Assembly: GCF_000013005.1 (NCBI RefSeq)
Contig: NC_007722.1
Location: forward strand, 2,113,501-2,177,500
Source: Erythrobacter litoralis HTCC2594
Lineage (GTDB): Bacteria; Pseudomonadota; Alphaproteobacteria; Sphingomonadales; Sphingomonadaceae
Direction of reading: 5' to 3'
Length of the DNA stretch: 64,000 bases
Shown: positions 28,949 to 37,543 of the stretch, one piece after another
Numbering within the stretch: the stretch's first letter is position 1
Layout: each line of letters opens with the position of its first letter
The notes under the pieces: model-generated
Databases searched by the model: none
Told to the model about the DNA's origin: nothing
What the model saw: the letters and a program-made list of their open reading frames with translations, nothing else
Program-made: the position numbers and the translations under genes

Positions 28949-30358
28949 ATGGAAGATCTCGAAGCGGTGAACCTGGCGGCGGATTGGGCAGATATCAGTC
29001 AGGGCCTGCGAAAGGATCTCGGTCACCAATTGCACAGCCAGTGGATCAAACCGATCCAACTCGGCGCTTTCGACGACGAGACGGGCACGCTCGACCTGTT
29101 CTTGCCGACGGAGTTTTCCGCCAACTGGGTCAAGGATCGCTTCGCCGATCGCCTGACGCTGGCGTGGAAGATCGCCCGCGGCAATATCCGCAACGTCAAC
29201 ATCCAGGTCCATCCGGGCCGCCGCAAGGTTCCCGACATCGCGCTTGGCGACGGTCGTCGTCCGGCCAACGATGGCGGCGACATGGGGATCATGGTCAATG
29301 GCCCTGGCGTCATCAACGATGCCGGGTTCACTTCGTCGGTCGGCCTCGACGCTTCGCTGACATTCGCAGCCTTCATTACGGGTGAGACCAACATCCTCGC
29401 CTGCAATGCCGCGCAGCGCATGGCCGCGACCGAGCAGCCGCAGTTCAGCCCGCTCTACATCAAGGCCGGCACGGGTCAGGGCAAGACCCACCTGCTGCAC
29501 GCGATCGGGCACCAGTATCTCGCTTCGCATCCACGAGCGCGCATCTTCTATTGCAGCGCCGAGCGCTTCATGGTCGAGTTCGTCCAGGCGCTCAAAGCCA
29601 ACCAGATGATCGAGTTCAAGGCGCGGCTGCGCAGCTTCGACCTGCTGCTGGTGGACGATATTCAGTTCATCATCGGCAAGGCCAGCGCCCAAGAAGAACT
29701 GCTCTACACGATCGACCACCTGCTGGCCGAAGGCAAGCGACTGGTCTTCGCCGCCGACCGGGCGCCGCAGGCCCTGGACGGTGTCGAACCGCGCCTGCTC
29801 TCGCGCCTGTCGATGGGCCTCGTCGCCGATATCCAGGCCGCCGATATCGAGCTTCGTAAGAAAATCCTCGAAAGCAAGCTGACGCGCTTTGCACCGCTCG
29901 ACGTGCCGGAGGACGTGATCGAGTTCCTCGCCCGCACCATCACACGTAATGTTCGCGAACTGGTCGGGGGCCTGAACAAGCTGATCGCCTATGCCCAGCT
30001 GACCGGGCAGGTCGTATCGCTCCAGCTCGCCGAAGAGCAGCTGACCGATATCCTCTCGGCCAACCGTCGCCGCATCACCATCGACGAGATTCAACGCACG
30101 GTGTGCCAGTTCTATCGCATCGACCGCAGCGAAATGTCGTCCAAGCGCCGCGCCCGCGCCGTCGTGCGCCCGCGCCAGGTGGCGATGTATCTCTCCAAGG
30201 TGCTGACGCCGCGCAGCTATCCGGAAATCGGGCGCAAGTTCGGCGGCCGCGATCATTCGACGGTTATCCACGCCGTGCGGCTGATCGAAGACCTGCGCCA
30301 GCGCGATGCCGATATGGATGGCGATGTCCGCAGCCTGCTGCGGCAATTGGAGAGCTGA
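28949..30358 (+). CDS. dnaA: Chromosomal replication initiator DnaA
   Basis: DnaA opens the origin and is an AAA+ protein. From the ATG at 28949 (MEDLEAVNLAADWADIS) it has 469 residues; an in-frame ATG at 28892 adds 19 basic residues and is an acceptable alternative. Domain I ends near 85. The AAA+ core has Walker A GTGQGKTH and Walker B LLLVDDIQF. Domain IV carries SSKRRARAVVRPRQVAMYLS and the DNA-contact signature GRDHSTVIHA. The 486-nt gap before it holds the rpsT terminator, DnaA-like boxes and an AT-rich patch. Confidence 0.96.
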   Translation: MEDLEAVNLAADWADISQGLRKDLGHQLHSQWIKPIQLGAFDDETGTLDLFLPTEFSANWVKDRFADRLTLAWKIARGNIRNVNIQVHPGRRKVPDIALGDGRRPANDGGDMGIMVNGPGVINDAGFTSSVGLDASLTFAAFITGETNILACNAAQRMAATEQPQFSPLYIKAGTGQGKTHLLHAIGHQYLASHPRARIFYCSAERFMVEFVQALKANQMIEFKARLRSFDLLLVDDIQFIIGKASAQEELLYTIDHLLAEGKRLVFAADRAPQALDGVEPRLLSRLSMGLVADIQAADIELRKKILESKLTRFAPLDVPEDVIEFLARTITRNVRELVGGLNKLIAYAQLTGQVVSLQLAEEQLTDILSANRRRITIDEIQRTVCQFYRIDRSEMSSKRRARAVVRPRQVAMYLSKVLTPRSYPEIGRKFGGRDHSTVIHAVRLIEDLRQRDADMDGDVRSLLRQLES

Positions 30359-30394
30359 CCTCTCGACTGGTCGTCTCGAAGGTGCTCGACGACC

Positions 30395-30440
30395 GCTCGA
30401 GACGAACGGTCGTTCCTAAAGTCGTCCGTTCGTCTCGAGC
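30395..30440. repeat. Perfect 15-bp inverted repeat downstream of dnaA
   Basis: GCTCGAGACGAACGG (30395-30409) pairs with 30426-30440 across 16 nt. Related CTCGA-rich fragments extend over 30361-30500. No T-run follows, so it is better described as a REP-type element. Similar sequence lies at 42,700-42,813. Confidence 0.6.
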
Positions 30441-30531
30441 AGCTATCGAGCAAGCGGCATAGCCGCGCCGTCGAGATGGCGTGTCGAGAGAGTTCTCGAC
30501 AGCCAGTGCGCATTCCGTCAACAGCTTCTCC

Positions 30532-31305
30532 ATGAGCCTGTCCCCCGAGAGACTGGAGCGCTTCGCCCGCCATATCGTACTGCCTGAGATTGGCGGTGCG
30601 GGACAGGCGGCATTGATCGACAAGCACATCGTCCTTGTGGGCCTCGGCGGCATCGGTTCGCCAGCGCTGCAATATCTTGCAGGCGCGGGGATCGGGCGGC
30701 TGACGCTGGTCGATAGCGACACCGTCGACGCCAGCAACCTCCAGCGCCAGACGCTCTTTTCGGAGCGCGATGTCGGCCACGGCAAAGCTGTATCGGCGCG
30801 TCGCTGGGTGCAGAATTTCGACCGCTCGCTGCGGGTGACCATCAGCGACAAGCGGATCACCGCCGATAATGCGCCTGACCTGATGACCTCCGCCGATCTC
30901 GTGCTCGACGGGACGGACAACTTCGCCACACGCCTCGCGGTCTCCGATGCCTGCGTCGCTGCGCAAGTACCGCTCCTCACCGCCGCGGTGGGGCGTTTCC
31001 AAGGCCAGGTCGCGGCCTTTGCCGGGCATCTGCCCAACCAGCCCTGCTACCGCTGCTTCGTCGGCGATGCCTTCGATGCCGAGGATTGCGACACCTGCGC
31101 CGAAGACGGCGTGCTCGGCGCAATGGTCGGCTGGGTCGGGACCTTCGCCGCCATGCAGGCCGTGCGGGTGCTGCTGGCGGGTGTGAGCCGCTTCGGCGAC
31201 CCGCAATGGGGCAAGCTGCAGTTGATGGATGGCCTCAAGCCGGGGATGCGGGCGATTGCAATCCCGAAGGATCCGGGGTGTAAGGGATGCGGCGAGGGAC
31301 GTTAA
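30532..31305 (+). CDS. HesA/MoeB/ThiF-family adenylyltransferase
   Basis: An E1-like enzyme that adenylates the C-terminus of a sulfur-carrier protein (MoaD or ThiS type). From MSLSPERLERFARHIVLPEI (30532) it has 257 residues. The nucleotide motif VGLGGIGSPALQYLAGAGIG is near 36-55, R-x-x-L-F-x-x-x-D-V is seen as RQTLFSERDVG, and two CxxC pairs (CYRC and CKGC) bind zinc. There is no rhodanese domain. The neighbours do not say whether it serves molybdopterin or thiamine. Confidence 0.88.
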   Translation: MSLSPERLERFARHIVLPEIGGAGQAALIDKHIVLVGLGGIGSPALQYLAGAGIGRLTLVDSDTVDASNLQRQTLFSERDVGHGKAVSARRWVQNFDRSLRVTISDKRITADNAPDLMTSADLVLDGTDNFATRLAVSDACVAAQVPLLTAAVGRFQGQVAAFAGHLPNQPCYRCFVGDAFDAEDCDTCAEDGVLGAMVGWVGTFAAMQAVRVLLAGVSRFGDPQWGKLQLMDGLKPGMRAIAIPKDPGCKGCGEGR

Positions 31306-31808
31306 ATCCGCGGCAGGACTGTGTCCGGTCGTCGCTTCATAGCTCGCACATCGCACTTAGCATCAGGCCAAAGCTGAACCCGGTACTCATCTTCGCCGTC
31401 GAGACCGTCGTCTGACAGGCTATCGAGCCCTCGATAGCTCACAAGTGCCCTATAGCTTCCGGGGCTTACCTGTAAGCGCTTGGCGTCAGGTAGATAGTCA
31501 GTGCAGCCGAGAGCAACTATCTCGCCGCTGGGAACGTTGAAAGAAGCCTCGATAACCTGTTCCCAAACCTCGAAATCGGGTCTTGGTCGTCCGGACAATA
31601 GTTCGAGAGAGACCGGAACCGTCATATTCCGCGCCGTACCGATGGCTATCAGGTTTTCTGCGATCGCCAACATTCGGTCCGACGCTTTGTTATTCCAGAT
31701 GTCCGATGTGTCAGTGCGGAACTTCCCGTCCGCAATGTAGACTTGGAAAAAGTCTGCAAACAAATCCAATTTCACCAGACGACTCACCCCAACACCTCCC
31801 CCACCCAT
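31302..31808 (-). CDS. Uncharacterised protein, possibly ComJ-like
   Basis: The 168-residue frame begins inside the 3' end of the sirtuin gene; a GTG start a few codons in (about VKLDLFADFFQ) is likely. Features are FADFFQVYIADG, SDIWNNKASDRMLAIAENLI, ALGCTDYLPDA and a C-terminal SYRGLDSLSDDGLDGEDEYR. The layout recalls a small cytosolic family related to competence protein ComJ/Nin, but that is a weak recollection. The gene looks AT-richer than its neighbours and overlaps the MoeB-like stop by 4 nt, suggesting a later arrival. Confidence 0.5.
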   Translation of the reverse strand: MGGGGVGVSRLVKLDLFADFFQVYIADGKFRTDTSDIWNNKASDRMLAIAENLIAIGTARNMTVPVSLELLSGRPRPDFEVWEQVIEASFNVPSGEIVALGCTDYLPDAKRLQVSPGSYRALVSYRGLDSLSDDGLDGEDEYRVQLWPDAKCDVRAMKRRPDTVLPRI

Positions 31809-32485
31809 TCCGGCACCAATTCCCCCGCCGACCCCAGTCGCGACTCATGAAACCAATGCGAGCCCTCGCTGCGCTCCAAATTCAGCTCCAGCGTCTGCAC
31901 GCCAAGATTGCGGGCGTCCTGCACGAACCCCGCCGCCGGATAGACCGCGCCGGAGGTACCGATGCTAACGAACAGGTCCGCCTCGCGAATGGCGCGGTAG
32001 ATGCGGTCCATCTGGTAGGGCATCTCGCCGAACCACACCACGTCGGGGCGCAGGCTCGGCGCCTGACATACCGGGCACGCCGGGCGGTCGGACAGAGTCG
32101 CATCCCAAGGCGAGCGCATCTCGCAGGCGAGGCACAGCGCGCTCTTCAGCTCGCCATGCATGTGCAGCACGCGCTTCGCCCCGGCCCGCTCATGCAGGTC
32201 GTCGACATTCTGCGTGACGATCAGCAACTCGCCCCCGAACTCCGCATCGAGCCGCGCGAGTGCGTCGTGCGCCGGATTGGGCTGCACCTTTCCGAGAGCC
32301 TCGCGCCGCATGTCGTAGAAGTTCAGCACCAGCTCCGGGCTGCGGGTAAAGCCTTCGGGCGTCGCGACGTCCTCGACATTGTGCTGCTCCCACAATCCCC
32401 CTGCGCTGCGGAAGGTATCGATGCCGCTCTCTGCGGATATCCCGGCCCCGGTAAGGATGACGATGTTGCGGATTTCTTGGGTCAA
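31784..32485 (-). CDS. cobB: Sirtuin NAD-dependent protein deacylase CobB-like
   Basis: This enzyme removes acyl groups from lysines using NAD. The 233 residues show GAGISAESGIDTFR (about 13-26), TQNVDDLHE, catalytic His in LHMHGEL and two Cys pairs (CLAC, CPVC) for zinc. The Tyr-x-x-Arg pair in FYDMRREAL is the signature of sirtuins that accept succinyl or malonyl lysine, as in E. coli CobB and SIRT5. It diverges from dapB across an inverted-repeat-filled gap. Confidence 0.93.
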   Translation of the reverse strand: MTQEIRNIVILTGAGISAESGIDTFRSAGGLWEQHNVEDVATPEGFTRSPELVLNFYDMRREALGKVQPNPAHDALARLDAEFGGELLIVTQNVDDLHERAGAKRVLHMHGELKSALCLACEMRSPWDATLSDRPACPVCQAPSLRPDVVWFGEMPYQMDRIYRAIREADLFVSIGTSGAVYPAAGFVQDARNLGVQTLELNLERSEGSHWFHESRLGSAGELVPEWVGEVLG

Positions 32486-32494
32486 ACCCCACCT

Positions 32495-32585
32495 CCGTTC
32501 GCCCTGAGCTTGTCGAAGGGCTGTCTTTTCTTCTAGCTCAGGGCATGAAGGAAGTGCGGGGCTTCGACAAGCTCAGCCCGAACGG
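32495..32585. repeat. 24-bp inverted repeat filling the cobB/dapB gap
   Basis: The left arm (32495-32518) starts CCGTTCGCCCTGAGCTTGTC; the right arm (32562-32585) is its inverse with two mismatches. The pair spans nearly the entire 109-nt divergent intergenic region and ends 9 nt before the dapB GTG. Confidence 0.75.
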
Positions 32586-32594
32586 GGAAGCGAC

Positions 32595-33323
32595 GTGGCG
32601 AGAATAGGCATCATCGGCAGCGCAGGGCGCATGGGCAAGGCGATCGCGGAGGTGCTGGCCGATACCGGCCACGATCTCGGCGGCGGGGTCGATGCCGGCG
32701 GCGATGTCGCTAGCCTCGCCGACAAGAGCGAAGTGCTGGTCGACTTCTCCGCGCCGGGCGCGCTGCAGGGCAATCTTCACGCCGCCATCGGCGCAGGCAT
32801 CCCGCTGGTGATCGGCACAACCGGGCTCGGCGAGAGCCACCACACCGCGATCAACAACGCCGCACGCGCCGTGCCGATCCTGCAGACGGGCAACACATCG
32901 CTCGGCGTCACGCTGCTGGCGCATCTGGTGCGAGAAGCCGCGAGTAAGCTCGGCCCTGACTGGGATATCGAGATCGTCGAAATGCACCACCGCCACAAGG
33001 TCGATGCGCCGAGCGGCACGGCCCTGCTGCTCGGCGAAGCGGCGGCGCAGGGGCGTGGTATCGAGCTTGCCGACAACACCGAAAGCGGGCGGGACGGCCA
33101 CACCGTGGAGCGGGCCGAGGGCGCAATCGGCTTCGCCGCGCTGCGTGGCGGCACAGTGGCGGGGGAGCACAGCGTCATCCTCGCCGGCGAGCAGGAGCGC
33201 CTGACGTTCTCGCACAGCGCCGAGAACCGCCTGATCTTCGCTCGCGGTGCGGTGAAGGCGGCGGAGTGGCTGATCGGCAAGCAGGCCGGTCGCTATGCGA
33301 TGGCGGACGTGCTGGGGCTCTGA
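32595..33323 (+). CDS. dapB: 4-hydroxy-tetrahydrodipicolinate reductase
   Basis: DapB catalyses the NAD(P)H-dependent step to tetrahydrodipicolinate in lysine/DAP synthesis. A GTG start at 32595 (MARIGIIGSAGRMGKAIAE) with GGGGAAG upstream gives 242 residues. The Rossmann motif GSAGRMG is near 8-14, and the substrate/active-site signature EMHHRHKVDAPSGTA is conserved. dapE, another gene of the pathway, is 2.5 kb away. nth follows after 10 nt. Confidence 0.95.
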   Translation: MARIGIIGSAGRMGKAIAEVLADTGHDLGGGVDAGGDVASLADKSEVLVDFSAPGALQGNLHAAIGAGIPLVIGTTGLGESHHTAINNAARAVPILQTGNTSLGVTLLAHLVREAASKLGPDWDIEIVEMHHRHKVDAPSGTALLLGEAAAQGRGIELADNTESGRDGHTVERAEGAIGFAALRGGTVAGEHSVILAGEQERLTFSHSAENRLIFARGAVKAAEWLIGKQAGRYAMADVLGL

Positions 33324-33333
33324 GCAAGCTGCC

Positions 33334-33984
33334 ATGACCAAGGACCAGATTTTCGAATTCTTCCGGCGGCTGGCGGAAGACAATCCCGAGCCGGAGACCG
33401 AGCTGGAATATGGCAATTGCTACCAGCTGGTGGTGGCCGTCGCGCTCTCCGCGCAGGCGACCGATGTGGGGGTCAACAAGGCCACCCGCGCGCTGTTTGC
33501 GAAGGTCGAAACGCCCGCACAAATGATTGAACTCGGCCTCGACGGGCTGATCGAGCACATCAAGACCATCGGCCTGTTCAATTCCAAGGCCAAAAACGTG
33601 ATCGCGCTGAGCCAGTTGCTGATCGACGATTATGGCGGCGAGGTGCCGGACACGCGCGAGGACCTCGTGCGGCTGCCGGGAGTGGGCCGCAAGACCGCCA
33701 ATGTGGTCTTGAACTGCTGGTTCAGGCAGGAAACCTTCGCGGTCGACACCCATATCCTCAGGGTCGGCAACCGCACCGGCCTCGCCAAGGGCAAGACGCC
33801 CGAGCAGGTCGAGGCGAAGCTGGAAAAGCGCGTCCCCCAGCCCTTCCGCCTGCATGCGCATCACTGGCTGATCCTGCATGGCCGCTATGTTTGCAAGGCG
33901 CGAACGCCGGAGTGCTGGCGGTGCAAGGTCGTGGATTTGTGCAGCTACCGGAAGAAGGTGCTGGAGAAGCCGAAGGGGCGTTAG
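33334..33984 (+). CDS. nth: Endonuclease III
   Basis: Nth is a DNA glycosylase/AP lyase for oxidised pyrimidines. From the ATG at 33334 (MTKDQIFEFFRRLAED) it has 216 residues. The helix-hairpin-helix LPGVGRKTANVV contains the catalytic Lys, and the catalytic Asp is in VDTHILRVGNR. The 4Fe-4S ligands are visible as C-x6-C-x2-C-x5-C in CKARTPECWRCKVVDLC. It is cotranscribed with dapB. Confidence 0.96.
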   Translation: MTKDQIFEFFRRLAEDNPEPETELEYGNCYQLVVAVALSAQATDVGVNKATRALFAKVETPAQMIELGLDGLIEHIKTIGLFNSKAKNVIALSQLLIDDYGGEVPDTREDLVRLPGVGRKTANVVLNCWFRQETFAVDTHILRVGNRTGLAKGKTPEQVEAKLEKRVPQPFRLHAHHWLILHGRYVCKARTPECWRCKVVDLCSYRKKVLEKPKGR

Positions 33985-34385
33985 GCGAGTCTGGCTACGA
34001 TTCTTGCGATTTCGGGCTTGGTATATTGCTCAATCGGATCGAGCTCGTCAGTTTTGGGCGGCCACTCACCTGCATCGAATGCCTCATGAACCTCCCAAAA
34101 AAGGGACGGCCAGCTACCTTCCGGAACCTGTTCGTGCCGGAACATCAGCGTAGAATTCAGATCGTTGGCTAGCGAGTCGCCAAATTCATAACTCACCTCG
34201 TTTGCATGATATTTTTTGGCCAGCTCCGCTCCAATAAGATCAAGGCAGCTGAGCCAATCGACATCGAGCTGCCCGGCCCAGCGATCCACGTCTTCTTCAC
34301 TCGCAAACGTGTATCCTTCCTTATCAACTCGTGCATCCAACTCTTCGAAAATCGCAAGAATGTTGGGAGGTGAAGAGCTCTCCAT
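33981..34385 (-). CDS. Uncharacterised acidic protein
   Basis: A 134-residue acidic, soluble protein with no signal peptide. Motifs that stand out are YTFASEEDVDRWAGQLDVDW, YEFGDSLANDLNS and SWPSLFWEVHEAFDAGEWPP. I do not recognise a family. Its base composition is visibly AT-richer than its surroundings, and its stop overlaps the nth stop by 4 nt, as the gene at 31302-31808 does with its own neighbour. Small AT-rich orphans of this type are often immunity or accessory genes, but nothing here proves it. Confidence 0.55.
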   Translation of the reverse strand: MESSSPPNILAIFEELDARVDKEGYTFASEEDVDRWAGQLDVDWLSCLDLIGAELAKKYHANEVSYEFGDSLANDLNSTLMFRHEQVPEGSWPSLFWEVHEAFDAGEWPPKTDELDPIEQYTKPEIARIVARLA

Positions 34386-34394
34386 AGGTTCGGC

Positions 34395-35633
34395 CTAAAC
34401 ATCATCCGCCGAGATCATTTCCTCGCGGTCGATCTCGCCCGTCATCACCGCCACCGTCGTCGCCACTGCCGCATCGCCCGAAACATTCGTTGTAGTGCGC
34501 ATCATGTCCATTATCCGGTCCACACCGGCGACGAAAGCGATGGTTTCGAGCGGCACGCCGACTGCGCCGAAGACCAGCGCCATCATGATCAGGCCCGCGC
34601 CCGGTATGCCCGCCGCGCCGATCGCGCCGAGCGTGGCGAGGATCGAGATCAGGAAATAGTCGCCCATGCTGAGGTCGACGCCGAAGATTTGCGCGCCGAA
34701 CAGGGTGGCGAGGCCGAGATACATCGCGGTGCCGTTCATGTTCACCGTCGCGCCCAGGGCGATCACGAAGCTGGCGACCGAATTGGACACGCCCAAGTTG
34801 CGCTCGGCGCAGCGTAGGGTCACCGGCAGCGTCGCGTTGGAGCTGGCGGTGGAATAGCTCACCGCCATCGCGTCGATGATGCCGCGGAAGAAATGCCGCA
34901 CCGGCAGGCGGGCGAGGAATTTTATCATCGCCGAATACATCACGAAGATGATCAGCAGGCAGCCGAGATAATTGAGCGCGACGAGCTGCGCCAAGCTGAC
35001 CAACGCGTCCAGCCCCAGCGTGCCCGCGACCCACGCCATCAGCGCGAAAACGCCGAACGGGGTGAGCTCCATCACCACCATCGTGACCTTCTGCATGATG
35101 ACCGCGCCGCTATCGAACACGCGCTGGACGGGTTCGCCGTCCTTCTCCGCCATCAGGATGCCGGCGCCGATCAGCAACGAAAAGACGATCAGCGGCAGCA
35201 CCGCGACGTCCGCCATCACCTGCACCGGGCTTTCCGGCACGATGGAGAGGATCATGTCGACGAAGGTGGTTTCATTCGGCTCCGGCACGTCGCCCATCTC
35301 GATCGCGCTGGTATCGACTCCGCTGCCGGGCGCGAAAAAGGTGCCGAGGCCCAGCCCCATCCACACCGCGATCTGGCCCGTGACGACGAACAGGATCATC
35401 GCCCGTCCGCCGACCGCACCCAGCTTGCGCAAGTCGCCGATGGCGGCGACCCCGCTGACCAGGCTGAAGAAGATCAGCGGCACGACCAGCATCTTGATCG
35501 CCTTGATGAAAAAGTCGCCGATCCACTTGATGCTCTCCGCATCCGGCCCCCAGGCCCAGCCGGTCAGCACGCCCAGGATGAGCGCGGTGATGACCCGCTG
35601 CCACAGCGGAATTGCGAACCAGGTGCGAAGCAT
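34395..35633 (-). CDS. Dicarboxylate/amino acid:cation symporter (DAACS family)
   Basis: A GltP/DctA-type secondary transporter that imports acidic amino acids or C4-dicarboxylates with Na+ or H+. From MLRTWFAIPLWQRVI (35633) it has 412 residues and eight TM helices plus re-entrant loops. The serine-rich hairpin VSYSTASSNATLPVT, the cation-site motif ATVNMNGTAMYLG and the C-terminal IPGAGLIMMALVFGAVGVP and DRIMDMMRTTTNVSGD are all conserved. The exact substrate is not readable. Confidence 0.9.
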   Translation of the reverse strand: MLRTWFAIPLWQRVITALILGVLTGWAWGPDAESIKWIGDFFIKAIKMLVVPLIFFSLVSGVAAIGDLRKLGAVGGRAMILFVVTGQIAVWMGLGLGTFFAPGSGVDTSAIEMGDVPEPNETTFVDMILSIVPESPVQVMADVAVLPLIVFSLLIGAGILMAEKDGEPVQRVFDSGAVIMQKVTMVVMELTPFGVFALMAWVAGTLGLDALVSLAQLVALNYLGCLLIIFVMYSAMIKFLARLPVRHFFRGIIDAMAVSYSTASSNATLPVTLRCAERNLGVSNSVASFVIALGATVNMNGTAMYLGLATLFGAQIFGVDLSMGDYFLISILATLGAIGAAGIPGAGLIMMALVFGAVGVPLETIAFVAGVDRIMDMMRTTTNVSGDAAVATTVAVMTGEIDREEMISADDV

Positions 35634-35718
35634 GCGGTGAGACCCCCTCAAATCAGTCGGGCGGACGCTAGGCAATTCGGGCATCGATTGGAAGCATGCT
35701 CGTATCGCACCCCAATTT

Positions 35719-35812
35719 CGTCGCCCCGGCCCACGAGCCGGGGTCCCGCTTTTTGAAACCTGGTGTTGAAACGCTAGAAAGCGGGACCCCGGATCAAGTC
35801 CGGGGTGACGAG
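35719..35812. repeat. Long inverted repeat between dctA-like gene and dapE
   Basis: Arms at about 35719-35752 and 35778-35812 share CCGGGGTCCCGCTTT and its inverse, each with an internal CCCCGG palindrome. The two arms form a large hairpin upstream of the symporter gene and just past the dapE stop. It may stop dapE transcription. Confidence 0.7.
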
Positions 35813-35817
35813 GGAGA

Positions 35818-36954
35818 TCAGGAGGAGAGCGCCGCCTGCGCCACCCGCGCGTAAATGCGGCTTAGCGTATCGAGGTCCGCCATGGCTACGGCCTCGTCGC
35901 GCTTGTGCATCGTGGCGTTGCAGAGGCCGAATTCGATCACCGGACACACGCTGCGCAGGAAGCGTGCGTCCGAGGTGCCGCCGGTGGTCGACGGCTCGGG
36001 ATCGATAGCGGTTTCCGCCTTCACGGCAGCGGCAATCATGCTCGAGAACGCGCCCGGCTCGGTCAGGAACGGTTCGCCGCTGATGACCGGGCGCGCGGTG
36101 CCGCCATGCTTCTCGGCGATCTCGATCACTTGCTTGGACAGCGACGCCCCCGAATGCGTGTCGTTGAAACGGATCGAGATCCGCGCCTTGGCCTTGGCCG
36201 GGATCACGTTATGCGCGCGGTTGGGCACATCGATCTCGGTAATCTCGAGATTGCTCGGCTGGAACCAGTCGGTGCCTTCGTCTAGGGGGAGATTGTTGAG
36301 CTCGCGCAGGATTTCGACCATTGCGGGCAGCGGATTGCCGGCGAGGTGCGGGTAGGCGACGTGGCCTTGCGTCCCTTCGACCTCGAGCCAGATATTGACC
36401 GAGCCGCGCCGCCCGATTTTCATCATGTCGCCCAGCCGGTTGACGCTGGTCGGCTCGCCGACGAGGCACAGGTCGGGCTTGATACCCTCCGACCGCATAT
36501 AGTCGATCAGCGCACGGGTGCCGTGCAACGCGGGGCCTTCCTCGTCGCCGGTGATGATGAAGCTGATCGTTCCCGCTTCTTGCGGCACGTTCGCCACCGC
36601 ATCGACCATGCAAGCGATCGCCCCTTTCATATCGACCGCGCCGCGCCCATAGAGCAGCTCGCCGCGCTCTTCCGGTTCGAACGGCGCGCTGGTCCAGCCC
36701 TCGCCCGGCGGCACCACGTCGAGATGCCCGGCAAAGGCGAAATGCTTGCTGCCTTCCGGCCCATGGCGGATCGCGAACAGGTTTTCGACCGGTGCCTCGT
36801 CGCTGCCCTCTTCGCCCTCACCGCGCGTGAAGCGATGCACTGCGAAGCCGAGCGGCTCCAGCATCGCCTGCATTTCGTCGAACACCGCGCCGGTGGCGGG
36901 CGTGACGCTGGGCGCGGCAATCAGGCGCTTGGCGTAGTCGAGGGCTTGGCTCAT
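35818..36954 (-). CDS. dapE: Succinyl-diaminopimelate desuccinylase
   Basis: DapE is an M20 zinc hydrolase of lysine/DAP synthesis. The 378-residue length is typical. The first metal motif is GHLDVVPPG (His and Asp), GRGAVDMKGAIACMV carries the bridging Asp, TGDEEGPALHGT holds the catalytic Glu pair, and GGTSDARFL lies near the C-terminal site. The dimerisation domain is at about 180-290. Confidence 0.95.
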   Translation of the reverse strand: MSQALDYAKRLIAAPSVTPATGAVFDEMQAMLEPLGFAVHRFTRGEGEEGSDEAPVENLFAIRHGPEGSKHFAFAGHLDVVPPGEGWTSAPFEPEERGELLYGRGAVDMKGAIACMVDAVANVPQEAGTISFIITGDEEGPALHGTRALIDYMRSEGIKPDLCLVGEPTSVNRLGDMMKIGRRGSVNIWLEVEGTQGHVAYPHLAGNPLPAMVEILRELNNLPLDEGTDWFQPSNLEITEIDVPNRAHNVIPAKAKARISIRFNDTHSGASLSKQVIEIAEKHGGTARPVISGEPFLTEPGAFSSMIAAAVKAETAIDPEPSTTGGTSDARFLRSVCPVIEFGLCNATMHKRDEAVAMADLDTLSRIYARVAQAALSS

Positions 36955-36983
36955 ACCGGCTGTCGCTATCAGGAGTGTGCCCC

Positions 36984-37451
36984 ATGCCCAAGCTCGATCT
37001 CGCCGCGATCCCCCAGACCAACGCGACCGGCTACCCCGCGCCGTTCGACGCGCCGGTGCAGGGTCGCTGGTACCGGCGACTCGCGCCTGCCGCGGGGATG
37101 ACGCAGCTCAAGGCCAGCCATGTCGTCCTCAAACCCGGCGCGTGGTCGAGCCAGCGGCACTGGCACCGCGACATCGACGAGCTGCTGGTGATGGTTTCCG
37201 GCGAGGCGGTGCTGGTGGATGACGCAGGCGAGCAGGTGATCCATCCCGGCGATATCATTGCCTGGCCGGCCGGAGTGGAGAACGGCCATCATCTGCAGAA
37301 CCGCTCCGACGAGGATTGCGTTTTCGTGGTTGCGGCGGCGGGTGACTACGAGAGCGATGGCGGCGAGTATCCCGATATCGACATGGTGTTCGATCCCGAC
37401 GGCTATGCGCGGAAGGATGGGACGCGGTACGAGACGGACCGGATACCGTGA
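36984..37451 (+). CDS. Cupin-fold protein
   Basis: AGGAG at 36971-36975 supports the ATG at 36984, giving 155 residues. The cupin metal motifs are SSQRHWHRDIDELLVMVSGE (His, His, Glu) and IAWPAGVENGHHLQN (His). The family includes sugar-binding and dioxygenase-like enzymes; the specific activity is not evident. It converges on the S1/P1 nuclease gene. Confidence 0.8.
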   Translation: MPKLDLAAIPQTNATGYPAPFDAPVQGRWYRRLAPAAGMTQLKASHVVLKPGAWSSQRHWHRDIDELLVMVSGEAVLVDDAGEQVIHPGDIIAWPAGVENGHHLQNRSDEDCVFVVAAAGDYESDGGEYPDIDMVFDPDGYARKDGTRYETDRIP

Positions 37452-37466
37452 ACCTCTCCTAAAGCC

Positions 37467-37542
37467 GTCATCCCAGCGGAAGCTGGGATCTCTGTCCACT
37501 TGGCGCGATGTCGAGACAGATCCCAGCTTTCGCTGGGATGAC
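37467..37542. repeat. Inverted repeat between convergent cupin and nuclease genes
   Basis: GTCATCCCAGC..GCTGGGATC and its inverse GATCCCAGC..GCTGGGATGAC are separated by about 28 nt; each arm is itself a hairpin. It is well placed as a bidirectional terminator. Confidence 0.75.
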
Positions 37543-37543
37543 G

